Assembly (NCBI RefSeq): GCF_937915125.1
Contig: NZ_CALDMP010000008.1
Location: 1-17,684 of the forward strand
Source: an uncultured Ruminococcus sp.
GTDB taxonomy: Bacteria; Bacillota; Clostridia; Oscillospirales; Ruminococcaceae
Length of the DNA stretch: 17,684 nucleotides
Direction of reading: 5' to 3'
In this document: piece by piece, positions 4,559-11,177 of the stretch
How positions within the stretch are numbered: position 1 is the stretch's first letter
How the letters are laid out: every line of letters begins with the position of its first letter
The notes under the pieces: model-generated
What the model was told of the DNA's origin: nothing
Database searches by the model: none
What the model saw: the letters and a program-made list of their open reading frames with translations, nothing else
Translations under genes and position numbers: made by a program

Positions 4559-5006
4559 ATTAACAAACGAAAGCATTATACACAACGGAAGAAAGCTATA
4601 CCGGATAAAAGCCTTGATAAATTTTAGTGATGTGGCAGCAGGAGACTTTGGCGGATACATAGAAAAGAAAACAAATCTAAGCCAAAATGGGGAAGCTTGG
4701 GTGTACGGCGATGCCATGGTGTACGGCGATGCCAGGGTGTACGGCGATGCCAAGGTGTGCGGCGATGCTAATATCAAAAACGTAAGAGATATCCTCTATT
4801 CTTTCGGGCTTGGATCCGAGGGGCATGGAACAACTTTTTTCCGAACGAGGGACGATGGAATTGCCGTCAATAGCGGTTGCTTCTACGGCAAAAATCTCCA
4901 GGAGTTCGAAGAACGAGTGAAGCAAGAACGCAGCGGCACCATATATGAGCGTGAATATCTTTCTTATTTACAAACGGTCAAAATTCATTTTGGAGTGGAG
5001 GAATGA
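4545..5006 (+). CDS. Phage protein with left-handed beta-helix (hexapeptide) repeats
   Basis: 153 residues from ATG 4545, the start best placed after GGATGGGA; an in-frame ATG lies nine bases earlier. The amino part (TNESIIHNGRKLYRIKAL, GDFGGYIEKKTNLSQNG) leads into hexapeptide repeats (EAWVYGDAMVYGDARVYGDA, KVCGDAN) that would form a short left-handed beta-helix. The carboxyl domain (GTTFFRTRDDGIAVNSGCFY, LQEFEERVKQER, EREYLSYLQTVKIHF) matches a domain often seen after such repeats in phage proteins of unknown role. Only about four repeats are present, fewer than in longer relatives I recall. Biochemical role unknown. Confidence 0.82.
   Translation: MKKFELTNESIIHNGRKLYRIKALINFSDVAAGDFGGYIEKKTNLSQNGEAWVYGDAMVYGDARVYGDAKVCGDANIKNVRDILYSFGLGSEGHGTTFFRTRDDGIAVNSGCFYGKNLQEFEERVKQERSGTIYEREYLSYLQTVKIHFGVEE
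4701..4772 (+). repeat. Four 18-bp tandem repeats coding for beta-helix turns
   Basis: Units GTGTACGGCGATGCCATG (4701-4718), then 4719-4736 and 4737-4754 each differing at two positions or fewer, and a more diverged 4755-4772. Each unit encodes one V-Y-G-D-A-x rung. The near identity at synonymous positions points to recent slippage or duplication. Confidence 0.9.
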
Positions 5007-5009
5007 AAC

Positions 5010-5276
5010 ATGATGATCTGGGAATCCAGCTATGACATTATGGAATACTGCGACAGTGTGCCGGAGGTAGTCGGGACACTTAAAGAAGTGATATATGGCG
5101 GCGCTCTTCCAAAGCAGAAGGAAAGCATCCCTGCGCCAAAATGCAAGGCTGTTGGATACACGCCGCTGGAATGGCTGCGGCACTGGGCAGAGAAACTGAA
5201 AAGAACCATCATGCGTGCGGATGTTGAGGAGAAGCGGCAGGAGTACATGAAGATGATCAGGAGGCGTTGTGCGTAA
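5010..5276 (+). CDS. Uncharacterised phage protein (88 aa)
   Basis: An 88-residue protein; ATG 5010 follows GGAGG (4997-5001) at eight bases. The first third (MMIWESSYDIMEYCDSVPEV, VGTLKEVIYGG) is acidic to neutral. The rest has a proline-rich linker and a basic helix (LEWLRHWAEKLKRTIMRADV, EEKRQEYMKMIRRRCA). It has no motif that I recognise. Its end contains the AGGAGG site used by the tiny ORF at 5269. Confidence 0.75.
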   Translation: MMIWESSYDIMEYCDSVPEVVGTLKEVIYGGALPKQKESIPAPKCKAVGYTPLEWLRHWAEKLKRTIMRADVEEKRQEYMKMIRRRCA

Positions 5277-5316
5277 AAAAGAACCCCGCACCGGCGGCAA
5301 CCGGGAACGGGGATGA
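5269..5316 (+). CDS. Possible tiny coupled ORF (15 aa)
   Basis: GTG 5269 lies four bases after a perfect AGGAGG (5259-5264) and opens a 15-residue frame, MRKKEPRTGGNRERG, that ends at the hairpin 5284-5312. Its TGA overlaps the ATG of the next tiny frame. The clear ribosome site is the only support; the peptide may matter only through its translation. Confidence 0.3.
   Translation: MRKKEPRTGGNRERG
5284..5312 (+). other. Two-part GC hairpin between genes
   Basis: CCCCG (5284-5288) pairs with CGGGG (5308-5312), enclosing CCGG/CCGG (5291-5294/5301-5304). No T run follows directly, so it is not a standard terminator. It lies in the only real gap of this operon stretch and could stabilise or process the transcript. 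Confidence 0.6.
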
Positions 5317-5378
5317 GTAAGAAAAATAAAAAAGTACGTGATTATCATAGCATAATCGGAAAGGAATGTCAAGTATGA
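5313..5378 (+). CDS. Possible tiny coupled ORF (21 aa)
   Basis: ATG 5313 overlaps the TGA of the preceding tiny frame, and its own TGA (5376-5378) overlaps the ATG of the next gene (5375). The peptide, MSKKNKKVRDYHSIIGKECQ plus V, is basic. It has no independent ribosome site, so it could only be made by coupling. Confidence 0.25.
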   Translation: MSKKNKKVRDYHSIIGKECQV

Positions 5379-5530
5379 AAAAAAGTGAAAGATTAAAGGC
5401 TGCCATTTGCAGCATCGTGAACGACATGGATATGGAGCAGGAAAACAAGTTTGAGGTGCTGGATTACCTGTACAATCTATACAGAACAGAAGTGATGATG
5501 GAGGAGAAACAGGCATGCGCTACAGAATAA
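5375..5530 (+). CDS. Small acidic helical phage protein (51 aa)
   Basis: 51 residues (MKKSERLKAAICSIVNDMDM, EQENKFEVLDYLYNLYRTEV and an acidic end). The ATG at 5375 is preceded by AAAGGA about ten bases away. It overlaps the next gene by 16 bases, typical of this operon. It is probably a two-helix protein; function unknown. Confidence 0.75.
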   Translation: MKKSERLKAAICSIVNDMDMEQENKFEVLDYLYNLYRTEVMMEEKQACATE

Positions 5531-5643
5531 CAAACAACATCCACCGCTGCCGCAAATGTGGCGCATCCGCTGACCATATCGGATATGGCATGGCATACTG
5601 CGCCGTATGCTACCGCCGGATCTATGGGGAGGTGCGGGACTGA
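5515..5643 (+). CDS. Zinc-ribbon microprotein (42 aa)
   Basis: 42 residues with two CxxC pairs, C12/C15 (RCRKCGASAD) and C29/C32 (YCAVCYRR), spaced as in a single zinc ribbon. The ATG at 5515 follows AGGAG. It shares one base with the next start. It may bind nucleic acid or a host protein; nothing more can be read from the sequence. Confidence 0.75.
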   Translation: MRYRITNNIHRCRKCGASADHIGYGMAYCAVCYRRIYGEVRD

Positions 5644-5906
5644 TGGCAGTCAAAACAATCATTGAGTACACAGACAACTGCGTGGGCTGTCCGCCGGAAC
5701 TTGGATGCAGAGGGACAAGCTGCCAGAATCATCCGAAGACAGTACCGAGAAAGGCTGTTGTGTGCGACGCCTGCGGAAAAGAGATCGATTTTGCATCCGG
5801 TGAGATGCTGTGCAGAGCGCCGTACCAGAAAGAGCCTGCATATATCTGTGAAAACTGCCTGGAAAAACGCCTGAAATGGTTTGGAATGGAGGATTTTTTG
5901 GGATGA
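5643..5906 (+). CDS. Cysteine-rich phage protein with two zinc sites (87 aa)
   Basis: 87 residues from ATG 5643 (GGAGGTG just upstream). The first cluster has C13, C16, C22 and C27 (DNCVGCPPELGCRGTSCQNH). The second has C41/C44 (VCDACGKEIDF), C57 and C69/C72 (YICENCLEKR), a treble-clef-like or zinc-ribbon layout. A tail WFGMEDFLG follows. It is a recurrent type in phage early operons, with no assigned reaction that I know of. Confidence 0.8.
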   Translation: MAVKTIIEYTDNCVGCPPELGCRGTSCQNHPKTVPRKAVVCDACGKEIDFASGEMLCRAPYQKEPAYICENCLEKRLKWFGMEDFLG

Positions 5907-6115
5907 ACGGATTCAGAAAGTACGTTATAGCAAGCTGCGAAGTATCTGCATCCTTTGCTGTAGCAGATTCCGGTGCAGTCATTGACAATTGCACATTCTG
6001 TCCATGGCGTGCGAACAACGGAGGCTACTGCTATTTGTATCGCCGCAGTATGGCAGACGATGCAAAACACAGACCGTTTTTTTGTGAACTGGAGTTCCGG
6101 GAGGTGAAGCCATAA
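5903..6115 (+). CDS. Small cysteine-containing phage protein (70 aa)
   Basis: 70 residues beginning at ATG 5903, in an ATGA overlap with the previous stop, with AATGGAGG upstream. Cysteines C30 and C33 (NCTFCPW), C43 and C61 could bind one metal ion. The protein reads as small and beta-rich (YVIASCEVSASFAV, FFCELEFREVKP). Its TAA overlaps the ATG of the Sak4-like ATPase. Function unknown. Confidence 0.75.
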   Translation: MNGFRKYVIASCEVSASFAVADSGAVIDNCTFCPWRANNGGYCYLYRRSMADDAKHRPFFCELEFREVKP

Positions 6116-6741
6116 TGGGAGAACCAGTTTTAATTTATGGGAAATCTGGAAGCGGGAAGAGCCGTAGTCTTAAAAATTTTGCGGAAGATGAAATACTTCT
6201 GGTGAATGTAGAACGAAAGTCTCTTCCCTTCCGCAAAAAATTTAAGTATATTGCTCGGAGCGACAACTATAAAACGATACTTGAACAGCTGCAAAAGATG
6301 CCAATGAAAACAGCGGTCATTGACGATGCTGGATACCTGCTGACAAATATGTTTATGCGTGGTCACTCCGCAGGAAGAACAGGACGTCAGGTATTTGATT
6401 TATACAATGAAATTGGGGACAGTTTTTGGTATATGGTACATTTTATCAAAGAAAAACTCCCGGATGATGTTATTGTATACATCCTGATGCACGAGGAATC
6501 TAATGACAACGGAGAAGTAAAGCTGAAAACAATTGGAAAAATGTTGGAAAGCACAGTGTGCATAGAAGGCATGGTTACTGTTTGCCTTCGGTGCGTGTCT
6601 GACAGCGGACGGCACTATTTTCGCACTGTAACAGACGGAACGGATATTACAAAATCACCAGAAGAAATGTTTGAACATGAAGAAATTGATAACGACCTGA
6701 AAGCAGTGGACACTGCAATACGGGAATATTACGAATTGTAA
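6115..6741 (+). CDS. Sak4-like RecA-fold ATPase (single-strand annealing recombinase family)
   Basis: 208 residues with a P-loop G9-KSGSGKS-16, a Walker B region TAVIDDAGY (D70, D71) and a polar sensor VYILMHEE (H126). A compact RecA-like core with little extra sequence is typical of phage Sak4 proteins, which anneal or pair single-stranded DNA for recombination. Their known partner is a single-strand-binding protein, and here a DUF669 protein follows 14 bases later. Start ATG 6115 overlaps the previous TAA (TAATG). Annotators may simply call it an AAA family ATPase; the Sak4 assignment rests on size, motifs and the DUF669 neighbour. Confidence 0.82.
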   Translation: MGEPVLIYGKSGSGKSRSLKNFAEDEILLVNVERKSLPFRKKFKYIARSDNYKTILEQLQKMPMKTAVIDDAGYLLTNMFMRGHSAGRTGRQVFDLYNEIGDSFWYMVHFIKEKLPDDVIVYILMHEESNDNGEVKLKTIGKMLESTVCIEGMVTVCLRCVSDSGRHYFRTVTDGTDITKSPEEMFEHEEIDNDLKAVDTAIREYYEL

Positions 6742-6755
6742 AGGAGAAAAACAAA

Positions 6756-7388
6756 ATGGCAAAGGTAACAGGAATCAGCGGCTATGCAGAAGCACATGAA
6801 ACCAATTTTAATGCGGTAACAGAGCGATTGCCAGTTGGTGGCTATGTGCTGAAAATCAACCAGGTGCGATTGGAATCCTATGACTGGGGAGCAGTGATCG
6901 TCATGGCGTTTGACATCGCAGAGGGAGAGAAGAAAGGGTTTTTTAAGAAGCAGTTTGACTGCATGCTGGAAGAGTACAAGAAGTGGAAAGGTACATACCG
7001 CCTGACTATTCCGAAGCCGAAGAGCAATAACCAAGATGACATGGACAAGTACCACCGCCAGCTTGGATTTTTCAAGAGCCAGATCGAGGCGTTTAACAAG
7101 TCCAATAACTGCAATATCGACCCGTCTTCGGAGTGGGATATTGACGTACTCAAGGGCAAGCTTGTTGGCGCAGTATTCTGCAATGCAGAGTGGTACATCG
7201 ACGGAAAATCCGGATGGTATACGGCGTGTGATCATCTTCTTCCGGTGCAGGACATCCGAAGCGGTAATTTCAAGATTCCGAAGGACAGACCGGCACGGAA
7301 CAAGCCGAAAGATGCACCGTCAGCTATTCCAGTAGGCGGAACGGATGATTTTGAGGAAGTTCTGAGCGATGAGGAGGTACCGTTCTGA
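6756..7388 (+). CDS. DUF669 single-strand-DNA-binding-like protein
   Basis: 210 residues of the DUF669 family: NFNAVTERLPVGGYVLKINQ, then VIVMAFDIAEGEKKGFFKKQ, then KWKGTYRLTIPKP, then LKGKLVGAVFCNAEWYIDG, fitting an OB-fold-like barrel. After a proline- and lysine-rich linker it ends in the acidic tip DDFEEVLSDEEVPF, close to the DDDIPF tip of bacterial SSB that recruits partner proteins. It lies between the Sak4-like ATPase and an HNH nuclease and shares one base with the latter. Role inferred: SSB of the phage recombination/replication machine. Confidence 0.88.
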   Translation: MAKVTGISGYAEAHETNFNAVTERLPVGGYVLKINQVRLESYDWGAVIVMAFDIAEGEKKGFFKKQFDCMLEEYKKWKGTYRLTIPKPKSNNQDDMDKYHRQLGFFKSQIEAFNKSNNCNIDPSSEWDIDVLKGKLVGAVFCNAEWYIDGKSGWYTACDHLLPVQDIRSGNFKIPKDRPARNKPKDAPSAIPVGGTDDFEEVLSDEEVPF

Positions 7389-8011
7389 TGGATGCAACAT
7401 GGTATCATGATGTGTTTTTGCAGTCACCAGAATGGAGAGAAACAAGATTAGAAGTCATTGCACGAGATGGATTCCGGTGCAGAATCTGTGGAAGAAAAAG
7501 CGATTTGCAGGTGCACCACAGATTCTATGATGATAATGATCTGTGCAGACATGATGCGCTCGTGACGCTGTGCGGCACATGCCACAATTCCATGCATACT
7601 GTTCTGAAATCATACCAAAAGATGCACAATAAAATCGGCGTGATACAATACGATGACTGCAAAGAATTTCTCGCAAAATCCGTTCTGTATTTCTATCAGG
7701 AGTCTTTCAGACCGCAGAGAATCAATGTATTGAATGCTGGATACAGCATAATTAACCGAATCGGTGAAGAGGTTTGTAGGAACATAGAAGCGTGCTATTC
7801 GTTCCTGATTATCAATAGCTGCAAAAATCAGGATATCATTTGCAATGTAAGCGATGTAAATTACAAGCTTTTGGCGCAGGATATGATATCGAAATATCAG
7901 AATATCGCCATTCGTCAGCTGTTATCCGCCGGGAAAAGCGACAGAGAGATTCGATCTTACTTAGGAATGAGCGAACAGTCCTACCGAAAACGAACCCGAA
8001 AAATGGGGTGA
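7388..8011 (+). CDS. HNH endonuclease with a carboxyl helix-turn-helix
   Basis: 207 residues. Residues 24-70 form an HNH domain: RDGFRCRICG (C31, C34), the catalytic region VHHRF (H43, H44) and LCGTCHNSMH (C62, C65, H66, N67, H70), with two CxxC pairs binding structural zinc. Residues about 165-207 (AIRQLLSAGKSDREIRSYLG, then MSEQSYRKRTRKMG) look like a helix-turn-helix, which is unusual for this family and may give site recognition. The tight TGATG junction with DUF669 suggests a real part of the replication block rather than a homing insertion. Confidence 0.88.
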   Translation: MDATWYHDVFLQSPEWRETRLEVIARDGFRCRICGRKSDLQVHHRFYDDNDLCRHDALVTLCGTCHNSMHTVLKSYQKMHNKIGVIQYDDCKEFLAKSVLYFYQESFRPQRINVLNAGYSIINRIGEEVCRNIEACYSFLIINSCKNQDIICNVSDVNYKLLAQDMISKYQNIAIRQLLSAGKSDREIRSYLGMSEQSYRKRTRKMG

Positions 8012-8015
8012 TAGC

Positions 8016-8750
8016 GTGTCTAGTCCGCAGAAAGAAAACGGGTATACGGCGATTGCGAATGAGTTGCTGGAACATATCTATTCAGAAATCAAAGGCGGTG
8101 AATTGTCAGTCTTGCTTGTGATTCTAAGATTTATATACGGATTCCACAATAGAAAAGAGGCGGAGCTATCTTATTCCTTTATTGCGAAATCAACAAATAT
8201 TTCTAGGAGACATGTGTGTAATTGCTTAAAGTCGCTGTCTGACAAAAATGTAATTTCTATATCCGAAAATAAGGGTAAACACTTAGCAAATGTGATTCAT
8301 TTCAATAAAGATTATGATTCGTGGGGTGTTAATAGTGAACCAGAGTTCCCTAGTGAACCAGAGTTCCCTAGTGAACCAGAGTTCCCTAGTAGTAGTGAAC
8401 TACAGTTCCCTAGTGCTAGTGAATCACAGTTCCTACAAGAAAAACAAGATACAAAACAAGATATAAAACAAGAATATTGCGCATGCGCATTTTTTGATCA
8501 GCTGTGGAATGAGTACCCGAACAAAAAAGGCAGGGCAAGAGTTTCCAGGAAATCCATGGAAGCTATGAACAAGATCGGCTATGAAGAAATGCACCGGGCA
8601 CTGGAACGATACAAGGCAGATAAGCCGGAATGGCAGCAATGGCAGCATGGAAGCACGTTCTTCAACAGCGGATATCTGGATTATCTGGATGCGGCGTATC
8701 TGGCAGAAGCAGAACAAACGGAAAAGGAGGATGAGAAGTGGCAAACATAG
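8016..8750 (+). CDS. RepO-like replication initiator with embedded origin
   Basis: 244 residues starting at GTG 8016. Residues 1-100 fit the phage replication protein O amino domain, a winged helix (GYTAIANELLEHIYSEIKGG, RFIYGFHNRKEAELSYSFIA, STNISRRHVCNCLKSLSDKN). Residues 107-138 are a repetitive linker (SEPEFP units) followed by a glutamine/lysine stretch (residues 140-153) and a carboxyl domain (FFDQLWNEYPNKKGRARVSR, MHRALERYKA, NSGYLDYLDAAYLAEAE) of the kind that recruits the helicase. The linker DNA carries iterons, as in lambda O. It overlaps the primase-helicase gene by 13 bases. Confidence 0.87.
   Translation: MSSPQKENGYTAIANELLEHIYSEIKGGELSVLLVILRFIYGFHNRKEAELSYSFIAKSTNISRRHVCNCLKSLSDKNVISISENKGKHLANVIHFNKDYDSWGVNSEPEFPSEPEFPSEPEFPSSSELQFPSASESQFLQEKQDTKQDIKQEYCACAFFDQLWNEYPNKKGRARVSRKSMEAMNKIGYEEMHRALERYKADKPEWQQWQHGSTFFNSGYLDYLDAAYLAEAEQTEKEDEKWQT
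8334..8489 (+). other. Probable phage replication origin inside the initiator gene
   Basis: Three exact 18-bp iterons AGTGAACCAGAGTTCCCT (8334-8351, 8352-8369, 8370-8387), then two variants (8394-8411, 8418-8435) offset by 24 bases. Each holds the dyad GAAC-4-GTTC or GAAT-4-GTTC. Next come three 12-bp A-rich direct repeats AAACAAGATACA (8442-8453), 8454-8465 and 8466-8477, then the perfect palindrome TGCGCATGCGCA (8478-8489). Iterons followed by an easily melted A-rich stretch is the lambda ori plan. Confidence 0.82.
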
Positions 8751-10771
8751 ACGAAGCGGAGATACGGAAAGCGGTTGCGGTGCTGCACCCGGACGGTGAA
8801 CTATTCGAAGTCCGCATGATCTCTGGCAGATGGAATGCAAGCGGATATTTTACCGATGCAGAAACGCTCATACAGCAGCTCCGGAAATATGAGGACAAGA
8901 CAAATGTCAATACATATCTGACTCTGCAGGCAGTCCATCATGACTGCTATGCCAGAAAGCAGCATGACAGGCTCATAGAAAAACCGACAGAAACCACATC
9001 GGACAACAATATTGCAGGATACGAGTGGTTTATGATCGACCTTGACCCGAAGCGTGCAAGCGGCATCTCTTCCAGCGATGCGGAGCTCAACGCAGCAAAG
9101 CAAAAGGCGAATGAGATATACCGATATATGCGCAGTCAAGGATGGTCTGCACCTGTCATTGCGGAAAGCGGAAACGGTGTGCATCTGCTGTACCGTGTAC
9201 AGATCAAAGCCACAAAGGAAACGGCCAAGGATGTGGAGAATGCGCTGAAAGCACTTGACATGCTTTTTTCGGACAATGTCATTGACGTTGACACTACCAC
9301 ATTCAATCCTTCCAGAATCTGCAAACTGTACGGTACGAAAGCTTGCAAGGGCGCAGATACATCTGACAGACCGCACCGTATGAGCCGATTGTACAGAGTA
9401 CCTGACAACGTGGAAGTCAATGATATCTCTTTACTGCGAAAGCTTGCAGGCATCCTTCCACAGGAACCGGAAAAGCCACAGCGGTACAACAGCTACAACC
9501 CGAATGGATTTCATCTAGAGGACTGGATTGTACAGCATAATCTTCCTGTAAAAGAACGGCTGCAATGGGGCGGCGGTACTAAGTGGGTGCTGAAAGAATG
9601 CCCGTTCAATCCGGAGCACAAAGGAAAGGATGCGGCAATTATTCAAACGTCTGACGGAAAAATCTGCTTTCACTGCTTCCACAATTCCTGTGCAGATCAT
9701 CACTGGCGTGAACTTCGGCTCAAATTTGAGCCGGATGCCTACGACCAGAAAGCACAGTACGATGATAAGCCGGTAGTTATTCCAAATTACAGCAACCCCA
9801 ATTACACCGTGGAGAAATCGGAAGAGCCGGAAGCTGTTGAGATTGACGGAAAGCCTGTATTCTACACCACGGAGCAGATACGGCTTATGGAAACGCCGCC
9901 GGAGGAATTCATCCGCACAGGAATCACGGAGATTGACAACAGACTGAAAGGGCTGAGAAAAGGTTTTGTGACCGTTCTGAGCGGTCTCAGAGCCGCAGGG
10001 AAATCCAGCATCATTTCCCAGCTGACCATTGAAGCAGCCCAACAGGGATACCGCACGGCGTTATTCTCCGGGGAATTGACAAACAAAAAGGCATATGACT
10101 GGCTGATCTTACAGGCTGCAGGGAAAAATCACATCCACGGAACACGATATGATAATTTCTTTTGTGTGGACCGTGAGACAGAACCTGTGGTATCCAAGTG
10201 GCTGGATGAAAAGGTGTACATCTACAACAATGAATACGGCAACGAGTTCAAAATGGTATATAAGCTTTTGAATCAGTGCACTGTGGAGCACAAGGTTGAT
10301 CTGATTATCATTGACAATCTCATGGCGATGAATATCACGAAGCTTGGAAACGATAAATTTGACCAGCAGAGCATGTTTGTGTCATGGCTTGAAAATTTTG
10401 CGAAGAAATGCAATGTACATGTGCTGTTTGTAGCGCATCCTCGAAAAAATCAAGGTTTTTTGCGATTGGAGGACATTTCAGGCAGCAATGACATTGTGAA
10501 CCGTGTGGACAATGCGCTGATTATACACCGGGTTGGCATGGACTTCAAAACCAAAATTGGAGAATTTTTCAACAAGAAAACGCCTCAGAAACTGCTGGAA
10601 GCGGACAATGTAGTGGAAATATGCAAATCCAGAGATACCGGTGTACAGGACTGCTTCATTCCGCTGTATTTCGAAAAGGAATCCAAGCGGCTGAAAAATC
10701 AGCGTGCGGAATACAAGCACTATGGATGGGAGGAACAGTTTGCAGAGACAGACGAAGAACCTCCATTCTGA
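8738..10771 (+). CDS. AEP-type primase fused to a DnaB/RecA-fold helicase
   Basis: 677 residues from GTG 8738 (AGGAGG seven bases upstream). Residues about 1-225 are an archaeo-eukaryotic primase domain: D101-L-D103 in WFMIDLDPK, SGNGVHL (H149), and DVDTTTFNPSRICKLYGT as the third motif. Residues 288-318 hold a zinc-finger-like group (ECPFNPEHKG, then ICFHCFHNSC; C288, C310, C313, C318). Residues about 390-650 are a helicase core with Walker A SGLRAAGKSS (K422), Walker B DLIIIDNL (D526) and VAHPRK (H567). It ends DEEPPF. It would unwind DNA and make primers at the fork, loaded by the RepO-like protein. Both halves look intact. Confidence 0.93.
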   Translation: MANIDEAEIRKAVAVLHPDGELFEVRMISGRWNASGYFTDAETLIQQLRKYEDKTNVNTYLTLQAVHHDCYARKQHDRLIEKPTETTSDNNIAGYEWFMIDLDPKRASGISSSDAELNAAKQKANEIYRYMRSQGWSAPVIAESGNGVHLLYRVQIKATKETAKDVENALKALDMLFSDNVIDVDTTTFNPSRICKLYGTKACKGADTSDRPHRMSRLYRVPDNVEVNDISLLRKLAGILPQEPEKPQRYNSYNPNGFHLEDWIVQHNLPVKERLQWGGGTKWVLKECPFNPEHKGKDAAIIQTSDGKICFHCFHNSCADHHWRELRLKFEPDAYDQKAQYDDKPVVIPNYSNPNYTVEKSEEPEAVEIDGKPVFYTTEQIRLMETPPEEFIRTGITEIDNRLKGLRKGFVTVLSGLRAAGKSSIISQLTIEAAQQGYRTALFSGELTNKKAYDWLILQAAGKNHIHGTRYDNFFCVDRETEPVVSKWLDEKVYIYNNEYGNEFKMVYKLLNQCTVEHKVDLIIIDNLMAMNITKLGNDKFDQQSMFVSWLENFAKKCNVHVLFVAHPRKNQGFLRLEDISGSNDIVNRVDNALIIHRVGMDFKTKIGEFFNKKTPQKLLEADNVVEICKSRDTGVQDCFIPLYFEKESKRLKNQRAEYKHYGWEEQFAETDEEPPF

Positions 10772-10820
10772 AGCAAAGGGTATGTTTGCGGACTATGCCA
10801 GGAAAGCGAGGAAAGTACAA

Positions 10821-11177
10821 ATGGACAATGCAGAAAAGCTGAAGCAGCTGGACAATGCTGCATACAAGAATCAGGATATGCCAACAGGATTGCATATGCC
10901 GGAGGTGTATTATTTCCTGTGTATGCGGTATATCTACGCCATGTATCGCATGGACAAGATCAGCAAGGATCAGGCAGAACAGGAAAAGCAGATCGCACGG
11001 TCTACATATGCCAATTTTGAATTGGTGAACCGTGTCGGTGAGCATGACATGAAGATACTACGTGAAGTGCAGAAAAGCGGCGATTACTACAAAAAGGACG
11101 GATGCCCGAAATGCAAAAAACTGTACGAGCAGCTGTGCGGATTGGCGGTGGAACTAGATGAAGAAGTCGAAGTTTAA
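10821..11177 (+). CDS. Uncharacterised phage protein (118 aa)
   Basis: A helical protein with the central block GLHMPEVYYFLCMRYIYAMY, followed by KISKDQAEQEKQIARSTYAN, FELVNRVGEHDMKILREVQ and a CxxC near the end (CPKCKKLYEQLCG). I chose ATG 10821 because AGGAAAG lies five bases upstream. An in-frame ATG at 10782 would add 13 residues (MFADYARKARKVQ) and sits closer to the previous stop, but has a ribosome-like AAAGGG only two bases away. It overlaps the next gene by 20 bases. Function unknown. Confidence 0.78.
   Translation: MDNAEKLKQLDNAAYKNQDMPTGLHMPEVYYFLCMRYIYAMYRMDKISKDQAEQEKQIARSTYANFELVNRVGEHDMKILREVQKSGDYYKKDGCPKCKKLYEQLCGLAVELDEEVEV

Noticed and set aside
8334..8435. CRISPR-like array
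   Set aside because: The units are directly tandem with no spacers of usual length, lie inside a coding frame and contain dyads; no cas gene is near. They fit iterons instead.
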